The notes beneath the pieces were generated by a model that was given only the letters and a program-made list of their open reading frames with translations, had not been told where the DNA came from and ran no database searches. This document shows, piece after piece, positions 1 to 5,463 of a stretch of 5,871 nt of DNA. The stretch comes from Collinsella sp. GTDB taxonomy: Bacteria; Actinomycetota; Coriobacteriia; Coriobacteriales; Coriobacteriaceae. The position numbers and the translations under genes were made by a program. The DNA lies in NCBI GenBank assembly GCA_022728415.1, contig JAIJJM010000150.1:1-5871 (forward strand). The letters are read 5' to 3'. Position 1 is the stretch's first letter. Each line of letters starts with the position of its first letter.

Positions 1-467
1 AACTCACTCTTAAGTTCTGAGGACAGCATCTTAGAAGAAGATCCCGTCACGTAAACGGTCGCTTTTTCCGTATCGACTACACGCCGCAGAAACGCACCCC
101 ATTCGGGAACTTCCTGGATCTCGTCAAAGAAAAGGTAGGCGCCCTCGCCTCGAGCGGCAGGATATAGCGCATGGAATGTATCGAGCACATCCGCGAGCAG
201 CGATGGCTCATACGGACGCAAACGCTCATCCTCAAAATTGAAATATAGCATCCGGTCAAGCTCGATGCCTTGATCCTGGAGCCGCCGCATCTCCTGGTAC
301 AGGCGATACGTCTTTCCACAACGACGGGTTCCTACAATCACATGTACGATGTTGTCGCGCTTGGGCTCCTGCGGGTTTCCCAGATCAAGGTCTCGCTCAA
401 AGACCTGCGGAACTCCCTGTTGCTCAAAGTCCTTTATTTTCTGGGCCACCAGGTCGTTGAATGCCAT
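1..467 (-). CDS. AAA_14/DUF4143-type P-loop ATPase, 3' end cut by window edge
   Basis: The first 155 residues are visible, starting at ATG 467 and running off the left edge. The Walker A motif is GTRRCGKT (residues 46-53), the Walker B is YLFFDEIQ (111-118, acidic pair D115/E116), and a sensor-like VTGSSSKML follows at 140-148. This order, with a short N-terminal lead of about 40 residues and the GSSSKML signature, is typical of the prokaryotic AAA_14 ATPases that carry a C-terminal DUF4143 domain; that domain lies outside the window. These are usually solitary ATPases of unknown cellular role, full length about 400-450 aa. A GGAGA ribosome site (471-475 on the plus strand) sits only 3-4 nt from the ATG, which is close. 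The frame is intact throughout. The family call is confident; a biological function is not known. Confidence 0.88.
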   Translation of the reverse strand, partial: MAFNDLVAQKIKDFEQQGVPQVFERDLDLGNPQEPKRDNIVHVIVGTRRCGKTYRLYQEMRRLQDQGIELDRMLYFNFEDERLRPYEPSLLADVLDTFHALYPAARGEGAYLFFDEIQEVPEWGAFLRRVVDTEKATVYVTGSSSKMLSSELKSE

Positions 468-491
468 GGTTCTCCAATCTTGCTTTTTAAC

Positions 492-551
492 TAATCAAGA
501 TTATATTGATTCTTGATTAACGAGAGAGCAAGATTGCGCGCAACTTGATTA
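492..551. promoter_or_regulatory. Operator-like CTTGATTA repeats between divergent genes
   Basis: A perfect 9-bp inverted repeat, TAATCAAGA (492-500) and TCTTGATTA (511-519), is separated by 10 nt and surrounds the TATAAT of the ATPase gene. A third copy of the half-site, CTTGATTA, lies at 544-551, next to the palindrome TTGCGCGCAA (534-543). One half-site overlaps the edge of the -10 and the other lies upstream of it, so a dimeric regulator bound here would block the promoter. This AT-rich patch differs sharply from the GC-rich surroundings. A binding role is inferred from geometry only; no regulator gene is visible in the window. Confidence 0.45.
500..505 (-). promoter_or_regulatory. Probable -10 box of the ATPase gene
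   Basis: The minus strand reads TATAAT here, a perfect sigma-70-type -10, about 32 nt upstream of the ATPase start codon. No good -35 hexamer lies at the expected 16-18 nt spacing, where the minus strand reads CTCTCT-like sequence. The promoter may therefore be weak or need an activator. It sits inside the inverted repeat described at 492-551. Confidence 0.5.
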
Positions 552-605
552 ATAGAACCACAAAGCATCAAGAGAGAATACACTGAAAATAAGCAGAGCC
601 ACTGG

Positions 606-793
606 TTGACAAAACCACAGCCCCCGTCCGACGCACCCACCAAGGTCGACTGGAATGACCCCGAGCACGTGCATGCCGTCGACTCGCCGCCAGACTCACG
701 ACATCGGCTCATTGTTGGACGGAGACCGGTCCGACCGCGATGGATGGCCTCAAGCGGATCCATGCGATCATCGAGAGCGTCACGGTGCATTGA
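606..793 (+). pseudogene. Small unidentified gene A, frameshifted
   Basis: Two adjacent plus-strand frames both have coding-like codons (G/C at the third position) and appear to be one gene of about 60 residues. The first half opens at TTG 606 and reads roughly TKPQPPSDAPTKVDWNDPEH. The second half lies in another frame and reads TETGPTAMDGLKRIHAIIES to a TGA at 791-793. The switch must occur near 700-718. No ATG is available in the first frame and no clear ribosome site precedes TTG 606, so the start is uncertain. I recognise no family. It is followed 20 nt later by gene B, so the two were probably co-transcribed, divergent from the ATPase. Confidence 0.45.
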
Positions 794-795
794 AC

Positions 796-804
796 AGGGG
801 AGGG
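796..804 (+). promoter_or_regulatory. Strong ribosome binding site of gene B
   Basis: AGGGGAGGG lies 8 nt before ATG 813. It is the best Shine-Dalgarno match on the plus strand here and argues that gene B originally started at 813, although that ATG now opens only a 10-codon frame. Confidence 0.55.
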
Positions 805-812
805 AATAGACG

Positions 813-1285
813 ATGATTGCAATGATTGGCCGGCGGAGACGGTGAAGCGCATAGCGGCGGTGATCCGCGAAGGACTCGCCGCCCAGATCACATCAGGTAA
901 TCTCACGTCGCAGGACATGAACGGCCATCGCGTGATCGCCGTGGACGGACCCGACAGCGGCGACGTCAAGACCATATACGAGATCGTTGGCCGAACGCTC
1001 GGATGGAATTCGGATGCCAGTGACGGGAACCGCCGCAGCGATTCCCGCGTGGACGCTGGGCGTTGGCGTGACTTCGTTCCCATCGGAGTGATTCATTACG
1101 GAGGAACCTCATCGCCCGCCCTGTACTTCGACGTGAAGAACGCGTTGTTCTACTCATGCAGGAGACGACGGAACGCCATGGTCACGATGATGGTGGGACG
1201 ACCCGTTGCCCATCGCGTCCACCAGTATCAGCCGTTTCGGATCCAAATCGGTGCGGGCGTTGCTGACCGAACGCGCCCATTCTGA
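813..1285 (+). pseudogene. Unidentified gene B, frameshifted near its start and disturbed 3' end
   Basis: From about 818 to 1165 one plus-strand frame shows strong coding character, including VKRIAAVIREGLAAQ, GHRVIAVDGPDSGDVKTIYE and GVIHYGGTSSPALYFDVKNA. The only start in that frame is GTG 842, which lacks a ribosome site. ATG 813 has an excellent one but is in another frame and stops after 10 codons. A single lost base near 820 would join them, giving a start like MIANDWPAETVKRIAAV. After about 1165 the frame runs on to a TGA at 1283-1285, but the codons there look like the antisense of the convergent DUF2974 gene. The native 3' end is therefore probably lost or lies near 1150-1170. No family is recognised; the predicted fold would be mixed alpha/beta and soluble. 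Confidence 0.45.
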
Positions 1286-1504
1286 TCCCGTGGTCCTGTC
1301 GGTATCGGAGTCGTCGCCTTTGCGTTTGAGACTCGAATCGTATCCGATGAGGATCTTCGACAACGGTTTGGCGATGTCGTTGTCGATGTTCTTCGACGAC
1401 TATGGTGATTCGGAACCGAGGTCCTTGTCGTTGATGAACGAGTTGCCGGGATCGAGATAGGTCAGATGCGTCAGTACGGCGAGGTCACGCGCGTCCACGG
1501 CCAT
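1154..1504 (-). pseudogene. Mbeg1-like/DUF2974 (possible lipase) gene fragment with early stop
   Basis: ATG 1504 opens 2 nt after the lipoprotein stop, with GGATGG as a possible ribosome site inside the lipoprotein's last codons. The protein begins MAVDARDLAVLTHLTYLD, which matches the N-terminal 'vDa..L..LsYld' pattern of Mbeg1-like/DUF2974 proteins, a family of alpha/beta-hydrolase (lipase-like) fold. A TAG at 1400-1402 ends it after 34 residues, yet the same frame stays open and coding-like for another 80 or so residues, including DIAKPLSKILIGYDSSLK and DPKRLILVDAMGNG, before a TGA at 1154-1156. Family members are about 300-400 aa with a GxSxG nucleophile; nothing of the catalytic part is present, so the 3' end is also missing. 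The family call rests on the short N-terminal motif. Confidence 0.5.
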
Positions 1505-1506
1505 GA

Positions 1507-2523
1507 TTATTCACCATCCTTGATGATCTCGGGGGCTGAGGCGTCCGCGCTGGCGGTGAATCCTCCCGTATACCAGGAGTCCCACGCGGGCGTCTCCGTC
1601 GAATGGCGCATAGCGTCCCGTGCGGCCCCGATGGTAAATTCGGCGCCGTCGATGCGTGTGATCTGCACGATCTCGTAGTGAACGTCCAGCCCATCTTTCC
1701 GCATGGCGGTGATGAACGCCGATGCGAATGCGGCAAATCGCTCACGGTCCGTCACGGTTTCCGGGGAGATGTAGATCTCCATGCTGCCAACGAAATACGA
1801 GGCGAGATCGTCGACGGCGGCGGACGGCGACAACCGCCATTGGGTCTCATTCTTCGGACCGGTGGGGCTGCTAATCCGGTAAACGCAGTCGAGATCGGGA
1901 TGCGCCGCAAGGAACCGGTCGATCCGTTCCGTGAGATGACCGTTGTATTCGTCCCGGCGCAGCGCCGTGAAATACGTGTCCGCGACATACGGACCGAGAT
2001 CGTTCCCGTCGGCACCATCGCCTTCCATATAATCCACTTCGAACACGTCGCCTTGCAACGGCCCCGATGCGGGCGTCACGTTGATCCACCATGTCGGGTC
2101 AAGTAGTTCCGGACGGTGGAATCCTTCTGATGCACGGAATTCCACACCATACCGCTCCGACATCCGGTCAAGCAGCGTCTCCGCCAGCGTGACCAGACGG
2201 AACAGTTGCGAGTCGGGCCAACCATCCTTCATACCGGCGACGTTCGCGTCCCGCTCCTGTCGATCGTTCAGCAGCGCCTTCGCTATCGAGATCTGCCTCG
2301 CTGTGGGTGTGACATCCATGTCGTATCTTTTCTTCGCGTATGGCGGCCAGTCCGAAAACGTCCCATTTCCGGTACCGCCGGCGCTCGCCCCGTTCGTATC
2401 CGCATCGGCGTGATGCGTGAACCATACGGGTTGAGTGCATCCGGTGAGTCCCGCGGCGATGGCGACGAGCGTCGCCATCGCCGCGGCGCATGCCGCCAGC
2501 CGTCGTCTACCCGCCCAACTCAT
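1507..2523 (-). CDS. Secreted lipoprotein of unknown function, 338 aa
   Basis: The start at ATG 2523 is chosen because it overlaps the stop of the upstream small membrane gene as ATGA and has GGAAAG 4 nt before it. The N-terminus is a lipoprotein signal: three arginines (6-8), a hydrophobic segment to about residue 27, and lipobox LTGC with the lipidated Cys at 29. A Gly/Ser/Asp-rich linker follows to about residue 60. The remainder alternates helices and strands, for example a helix ending in ERYGVEFRA, then WWINV, an acidic EVDYMEGDGAD stretch and MEIYISPETV. This suggests an extracytoplasmic domain anchored to the outer face of the membrane. The reading frame is intact over 1 kb despite damage to its neighbours. 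It is translationally coupled to both neighbours. No family is identified; a partner or protector role for the adjacent lipase-like gene is inference only. Confidence 0.85.
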   Translation of the reverse strand: MSWAGRRRLAACAAAMATLVAIAAGLTGCTQPVWFTHHADADTNGASAGGTGNGTFSDWPPYAKKRYDMDVTPTARQISIAKALLNDRQERDANVAGMKDGWPDSQLFRLVTLAETLLDRMSERYGVEFRASEGFHRPELLDPTWWINVTPASGPLQGDVFEVDYMEGDGADGNDLGPYVADTYFTALRRDEYNGHLTERIDRFLAAHPDLDCVYRISSPTGPKNETQWRLSPSAAVDDLASYFVGSMEIYISPETVTDRERFAAFASAFITAMRKDGLDVHYEIVQITRIDGAEFTIGAARDAMRHSTETPAWDSWYTGGFTASADASAPEIIKDGE

Positions 2524-2685
2524 TGGTCTTTCCATACGAGCCAGAGGATGAGACCGACCGGGCCGATGAGGAACGAGGCGACGAAGCCGATGATCGCCAT
2601 CATGTTCCATTTCGGTTGTGGCCCGTATGTTTTGCTCGGATACTGCCCATACAGACCGGGAATTCATCATCGGATTGGTCATCAT
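2520..2685 (-). pseudogene. Small single-span membrane protein, one-base frameshift
   Basis: The C-terminal part is clear: a Tyr/Pro/Gly-rich lead (PGLYGQYPSKTYGPQPKWN), then a transmembrane helix from MMAIIGFVASFL to LILWLVW, and the end KDQ. The stop TGA (2520-2522) overlaps the lipoprotein start. Reading upstream, this frame meets a TGA at 2664-2666 with no ATG, but ATG 2685 in another frame gives MMTNPMMN up to 2662. Removing one T at 2661/2662 joins them into a 54-aa protein. The Y/P-rich N-terminus plus one helix resembles small actinobacterial membrane proteins of the DUF4190 style, but it is too short to assign. The ribosome site is weak (GAG). It could be a true pseudogene or an assembly error in a live gene. 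Confidence 0.6.
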
Positions 2686-2734
2686 ATTTTTCTCAGCAAG
2701 TTCTCGCCATGGATATTGCTTATATGCGCTCCCG

Positions 2735-3430
2735 CTACGTATATGCACCATAGCGCGGATCGGACGGCAAAGGGAACCGCGGATCGCACTGATCCGGCCA
2801 CGAGACGGGTCCCGCATACGGATACGGCAGCTCACACCGCAACTGCTCGTAATACACGCGATATGCCTTGAACAGTTCAAGCTCCAACGTCGCAGGCACG
2901 CCGCCTATGGCGTAACGGAAATCATCGTTCGCATCCGGCAGTTGTTTCCAGCACAGGGAGTTCACCCACACATGCAGACACCCGTTCCATACGATCCAAC
3001 CCGGCTTCATGCGGAAAGAGTTCATCAACCGCACCATCGCCTGCGACGGATTGCCGTTGTAGGGCGGCATGAACGATGGGTCGTCGATATGACCAAGCGA
3101 GCATGTGGAGAACGATGTGAGGCCGGTGTCTTCGGTGATGGGGAACGGGGCGCGCAAAACGCTGACGTCCATACGCCTGCTGCTGTCCCCCTTGTCGCCG
3201 ATCTGTCTGGGGAATGGCCGCACCGGAGCGCAATACCGGCAAGACACAGTACTTGCCGAATGATTATTGAACGCATAACTGGACGCGCATGTGTGCAGCA
3301 ATGGAATCGGCAGGTCGAATGCCTCGTGTTTGGCGCCGAAATGATCGATGCTCGCATCCCGGCTGCGGCTCCTCCAATGCATCCTACTCCAGCCCGGACG
3401 GTTCGCCCGCATATATGCCAGATAGCCCAT
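2735..3430 (-). CDS. Cysteine-rich protein of unknown family, 231 aa
   Basis: ATG 3430 is chosen because GGAGG stands 7 nt before it (3438-3442). The frame is intact with good codon use to the TAG at 2735-2737. The protein holds eight cysteines, for example LLHTC, VSCRYC, FSTC, NGC, SLC, LRC and DQC. It also has aromatic-rich stretches (GWIVWNGCLHVWVNSLCW) and a proline-rich C-terminus (ELPYPYAGPVSWPDQ). So many cysteines hint at disulfides outside the cytoplasm, but the visible start lacks a signal peptide. The same frame continues upstream to 3475 as FGYNWVLTIVYGTGGRA, so a longer N-terminus lost to a frameshift is possible. The small membrane gene follows after 49 nt. I recognise no family. 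Confidence 0.72.
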   Translation of the reverse strand: MGYLAYMRANRPGWSRMHWRSRSRDASIDHFGAKHEAFDLPIPLLHTCASSYAFNNHSASTVSCRYCAPVRPFPRQIGDKGDSSRRMDVSVLRAPFPITEDTGLTSFSTCSLGHIDDPSFMPPYNGNPSQAMVRLMNSFRMKPGWIVWNGCLHVWVNSLCWKQLPDANDDFRYAIGGVPATLELELFKAYRVYYEQLRCELPYPYAGPVSWPDQCDPRFPLPSDPRYGAYT

Positions 3431-3664
3431 CGCACGACCTCCGGTTCCATAGACAATGGTAAGAACCCAATTGTATCCAAATCACCATTCTCATCGGATC
3501 AGGCCTCGGCCATTGTTTATTCCCTTTCCGTGTTCTTCCTACCGTGAATGACGACCATGCGAGGGGTGCGGGAACCGGCGGATACCTCTGCGCGGGCTGC
3601 TGCGGCATAGGTGGCCTCGTATACGAGACTGGTGCCGGTGGATACTGCCAACTATCCTCTCCTC
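3431..3664 (-). other. Degenerate proline/tyrosine-rich stretch upstream of the Cys-rich gene
   Basis: On the minus strand, the frame of the subtilase fragment stays open here and reads proline/tyrosine-rich sequence such as DSWQYPPAPVSYTRPP and QRYPPVPAPLAW. It overlaps the start of the Cys-rich gene in a different frame. A second frame also has good codons, ends with MVVIHGRKNTERE at a TAA (3517-3519), and is followed by AAGGGA and ATG 3513 (MAEA, then TGA). I cannot decide which frame was native. The stretch may hold the 5' part of the Cys-rich gene, with damage near 3475. Confidence 0.35.
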
Positions 3665-3908
3665 TCCGGAGAGTAGCAATCATCGGCTTCCCGTTGATGA
3701 TGCACCGGGTCTTCGCCCTCTACTCGGAATCCCATTCCCGGAAGCTGCCCACCTGATGCGTGATATCGGCATCCACTAGCCCCGGATAGTCTCCGATCGG
3801 TTAATCGTCGAGCACGGCAATCTTGATGCCGGAACCATCGACGCCCTGCTTCCACGCGTTCCGCGCCACGTCGTTCTCCACCGGCCGACGCCAATCGGAT
3901 GCATATGA
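3665..3908 (-). pseudogene. S8 subtilisin-like protease fragment with two in-frame stops
   Basis: The minus-strand frame reads DWRRPVENDVARNAWKQGVD then GSGIKIAVLDD. This is the start of the S8 catalytic domain: the helix 'AW..GV.GSGI.IAVLD', where the first D of the last motif is the catalytic aspartate. It then meets TAA (3801-3803), continues as PIGDYPGLVDADITHQVG and SFREWDSE, meets TAG (3720-3722), and continues as RAKTRCIINGKP. Both stops are one base from a sense codon (CAA and TGG or similar). The residue after the catalytic Asp is D rather than the usual T or S. The HGT and GTS catalytic segments are absent, and the 5' end (signal and propeptide) is cut near the IS border. A mycosin-like protease of a type VII secretion locus is possible but not shown. 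Confidence 0.65.
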
Positions 3909-3916
3909 TTATCAGT

Positions 3917-3926
3917 GTTGGTGTAA
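3917..3926 (+). repeat. Left terminal inverted repeat of the IS
   Basis: GTTGGTGTAA, the exact reverse complement of 4817-4826. Extended inward, about 15 of the first 20 positions match the other end. Confidence 0.65.
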
Positions 3927-3928
3927 AA

Positions 3929-3970
3929 CTCGGTTCTCGAGGGTAGCCGCAGGCTGCCCGAGGAGCCGAG
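3929..3970 (-). terminator. Intrinsic terminator downstream of the IS transposase
   Basis: A long, slightly imperfect hairpin pairs CTCGG...GGTAGCC with GGCTGCC...CCGAG around a GCA loop. In the minus direction the stem is followed directly by TTTT (3925-3928). It lies 33 nt past the transposase stop, inside the IS left end. Confidence 0.6.
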
Positions 3971-3976
3971 AATCGC

Positions 3977-3996
3977 CTAGAATGCCGCCATTCTAG
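3977..3996. repeat. Perfect 8-bp stem hairpin next to the IS terminator
   Basis: CTAGAATG (3977-3984), loop CCGC, CATTCTAG (3989-3996). It lies between the transposase stop and the terminator and may stabilise the transcript end or limit read-through into the element. Confidence 0.5.
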
Positions 3997-4002
3997 CTCA
4001 TG

Positions 4003-4734
4003 TCAGGCCGCCTTCCCGCCGGGAACGGGGCTGTCGGCCGCGACGAGCGCGATGATCCCGGCAGCGTGCTCCGCGGCGGTGCCCCCCGTAGGCGGGCGCG
4101 GGCGCGTTGACCTCGGCGCCCTCCACGGCCCTGCCGATGGAGTCGTCGTCGAGCCGGCGGCGGCCGGCCCAGTCCTCGTCCATCTCGGCGAACACCGCCC
4201 CCATCATCCTGATGGGCGACTTCCTGCTGGGGAACACCTGCACCACGCGGCCGCGGCGCCTGAGCTCGCGGTCGGTGCGCCCCTGCACGTTGTCGGCGCG
4301 AAGCCTCACGCGGTGCCCGTAGGGGAAGTCGAGGTAGGCCGGCGCGCCGGCCTCCGCCTCCTCGAGCACCTCGGCCGCCTTGGGGCAGAAGCCCTCTATC
4401 CGCTCGGTGGCCAGCTGGTACGGCTCGCGCACGAGTTCGGGGTCGCGCTCGGCGAAGACGGCCTTCAGGATGCCGGGCACGGCGGCGATCGCCGCGCGCA
4501 GCTTCGGGATCCTGAGGTTGATGGCGCCGACGCTAGCGGCGAGCAACGCTCGCGGTAGCTGTTCCTCTGGTTGCCGGCCTCGCATGCCTCGTCGGCCCGG
4601 GCGCCCATGATCTCGTTGACGAGCGACTCGGCCATCGCCCTTATGAGCTCGGCCATGTTCACCATGCCGTCGTCGAATCTGGGTATCTCGCCCGTGATGC
4701 CCGCCTGCTACTCTAAACTTTCCATGGTGGCCAT
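4003..4734 (-). pseudogene. IS256-family (Mutator-type) transposase, multiply inactivated
   Basis: The N-terminus from ATG 4734 reads MATMESLE, a TAG stop (4708-4710), then GITGEIPRFDDGMVNMAELI and EAGNQRNSYRER. One extra base near 4545-4548 shifts the frame to LLAASVGAINLRIPKLR, the conserved IS256 segment before the catalytic core. The sequence then jumps directly to GILKAVFAERDPELVRE and the family's C-terminal block (YLDFPYGHRVRLRADNVQG, RELRRRGRVVQVFP, GAVFAEMDEDWAGRRRLDD). About 200 residues holding the first two catalytic aspartates are thus deleted in frame near 4497. A further base in the six-C run at 4082-4087 shifts the last 30 codons; without it the frame ends at a TGA at 4003-4005 as DSPVPGGKAA. 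Full-length members are about 400 aa. No active product is expected. Confidence 0.88.
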
Positions 4735-4816
4735 CGTCCTTTCTTCGAATCCTTTACTTCGCAATAAAAGATTCTAGGAGATGGCCGCTTTTTCCAGCGG
4801 TCAGACGAAGTGACGC

Positions 4817-4826
4817 TTACACCAAC
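4817..4826 (-). repeat. Right terminal inverted repeat of the IS
   Basis: TTACACCAAC, the exact reverse complement of 3917-3926. Confidence 0.65.
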
Positions 4827-5178
4827 TTTGGGGACACGATCCTCGTCTATGGCTTTGTTGACCATAAGTTTCTCTGGCTTTTAGTCTGATCCCTCGGGAT
4901 CACGGGCGCTCTCCCGACGGTTGGGTCGTACATGCAAAGGCAGAGACCACATCCCGTTACCGTACAGACGATTCAGCTTCTTTGCATGACGCGCCCTTCA
5001 ACGTCTTGTTGCACTCCATTCCTTTGCCCCACACCGCCCTGCCCACCACATGCCGTACAGACCCAACTCCGGACCCAGCTCCGTTCCAGATCTTGACAGT
5101 CCGCCTCTGCGGCCGCAACCACCTCTCACGGGACGGGGAGTCCGCCTAGAATATGCCGTCTGAATTAATGCCTAAAGT
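4827..5178. other. Non-coding 352-bp stretch with several short repeats, no gene seen
   Basis: No frame here has convincing codon use or a recognisable product. It does contain repeat structure. CATGCAAAG (4931-4939) and CTTTGCATG (4980-4988) form a perfect inverted repeat. CCGTACAGAC occurs twice (4960-4969, 5053-5062), as does AGTCCGCCT (5099-5107, 5139-5147). There is a near-perfect 12-bp tandem repeat at 5059-5082, and a TGATCC/GGATCA hairpin at 4887-4902. It may be the remnant of another element, an old intergenic region, or hold an RNA. I matched no tRNA, rRNA, tmRNA or riboswitch. Confidence 0.5.
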
Positions 5179-5373
5179 CTAACGCCAGGGGTCGGCCTCG
5201 AACATCGGCTCGCGCTCGGGACGGCGATCACTGTAGGGATCGTAGCCGTCATCGTCCTCGTTCTCGGCGCGAATGTAAGGGTCGCGCGGCTTGGACGCGG
5301 GCTTAGGCGCAGGCTTGGGTGCGGCAGGCGCGGCGTCGGCTACCGGTGCATTCGTCTCGTTCTCGTCTTTCAT
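5179..5373 (-). CDS. Small acidic Pro/Lys-rich hypothetical protein, 64 aa
   Basis: ATG 5373 has an excellent ribosome site, AAGGAG (5382-5387 on the plus strand), 8 nt upstream, which fixes the start over longer in-frame options. The protein runs MKDENETNAPVADAAPAA, then a repetitive PKPAPKPASKPR segment (residues 19-30). An acidic, tyrosine-containing tail follows (DPYIRAENEDDDGYDPYSD) and the end is ADPWR. It has no hydrophobic segment and is probably disordered and cytoplasmic. A strong terminator lies between it and the cupin gene upstream, so it likely has its own promoter, though I see no clear -35/-10 pair in the short gap. I do not know its function. Confidence 0.82.
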   Translation of the reverse strand: MKDENETNAPVADAAPAAPKPAPKPASKPRDPYIRAENEDDDGYDPYSDRRPEREPMFEADPWR

Positions 5374-5425
5374 CTGAATAGCTCCTTGCCATGTGGTCAC
5401 GTTCAACTTCATCGATTGTCGCACG

Positions 5426-5463
5426 AAAAAGGGCGGCGGACCCAATTTGGATCCGCCGCCCTT
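5426..5463 (-). terminator. Rho-independent terminator after the cupin gene
   Basis: A perfect 12-bp G/C-rich stem, AAGGGCGGCGGA (5429-5440) with TCCGCCGCCCTT (5452-5463), and an 11-nt loop. Read on the minus strand it is followed by a TTTTT tract (5426-5430). It lies 76 nt beyond the cupin stop and separates that transcript from the 64-aa gene. Confidence 0.88.

Larger units (their letters stand above)
3917..4826. mobile_element. Decayed IS256-family insertion sequence, internally deleted
   Basis: The ends are an inverted repeat, GTTGGTGTAA at 3917-3926 and TTACACCAAC at 4817-4826, with further scattered matches inward. Between them is a minus-strand IS256-type transposase relic, a terminator hairpin at the left end, and a CCGCT/AGCGG hairpin (4785-4800) at the right end. 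The length of about 910 bp is well below the 1.3-1.4 kb usual for the family, because the middle of the transposase is missing. No flanking direct repeat of 8-9 bp is visible, so the flanks have rearranged or the exact ends differ. The left end lies just outside the 5' break of the subtilase fragment. Confidence 0.75.

Noticed and set aside
606..640. TTGACA at 606 as a -35 promoter box
   Set aside because: No TATAAT-like hexamer follows at 16-18 nt, and the codons from this TTG look coding.
2524..2880. A 119-residue N-terminal extension of the lipoprotein frame up to 2880
   Set aside because: It would bury the lipoprotein signal, overlaps the Cys-rich gene and the small membrane gene in other frames, and the ATGA overlap at 2520-2523 gives a better start.
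2618..3547. Plus-strand 309-aa open frame
   Set aside because: It is antisense to the Cys-rich gene; its arginine/isoleucine-heavy composition is what the reverse of that gene would give.
4052..4558. Plus-strand 168-aa open frame, Gly/Ala/His-rich
   Set aside because: Antisense of the IS256 transposase, whose conserved blocks are clear on the minus strand.
3901..4840. Target-site duplication flanking the IS
   Set aside because: The 8-9 bp outside each inverted repeat (TTATCAGT on the left, TTTGGGGAC on the right) do not match.
4827..4865. Minus-strand small ORF from ATG 4865 reading MVNKAIDEDRVPK across the IS right end
   Set aside because: No good ribosome site, and it continues into IS terminal sequence with poor codons.
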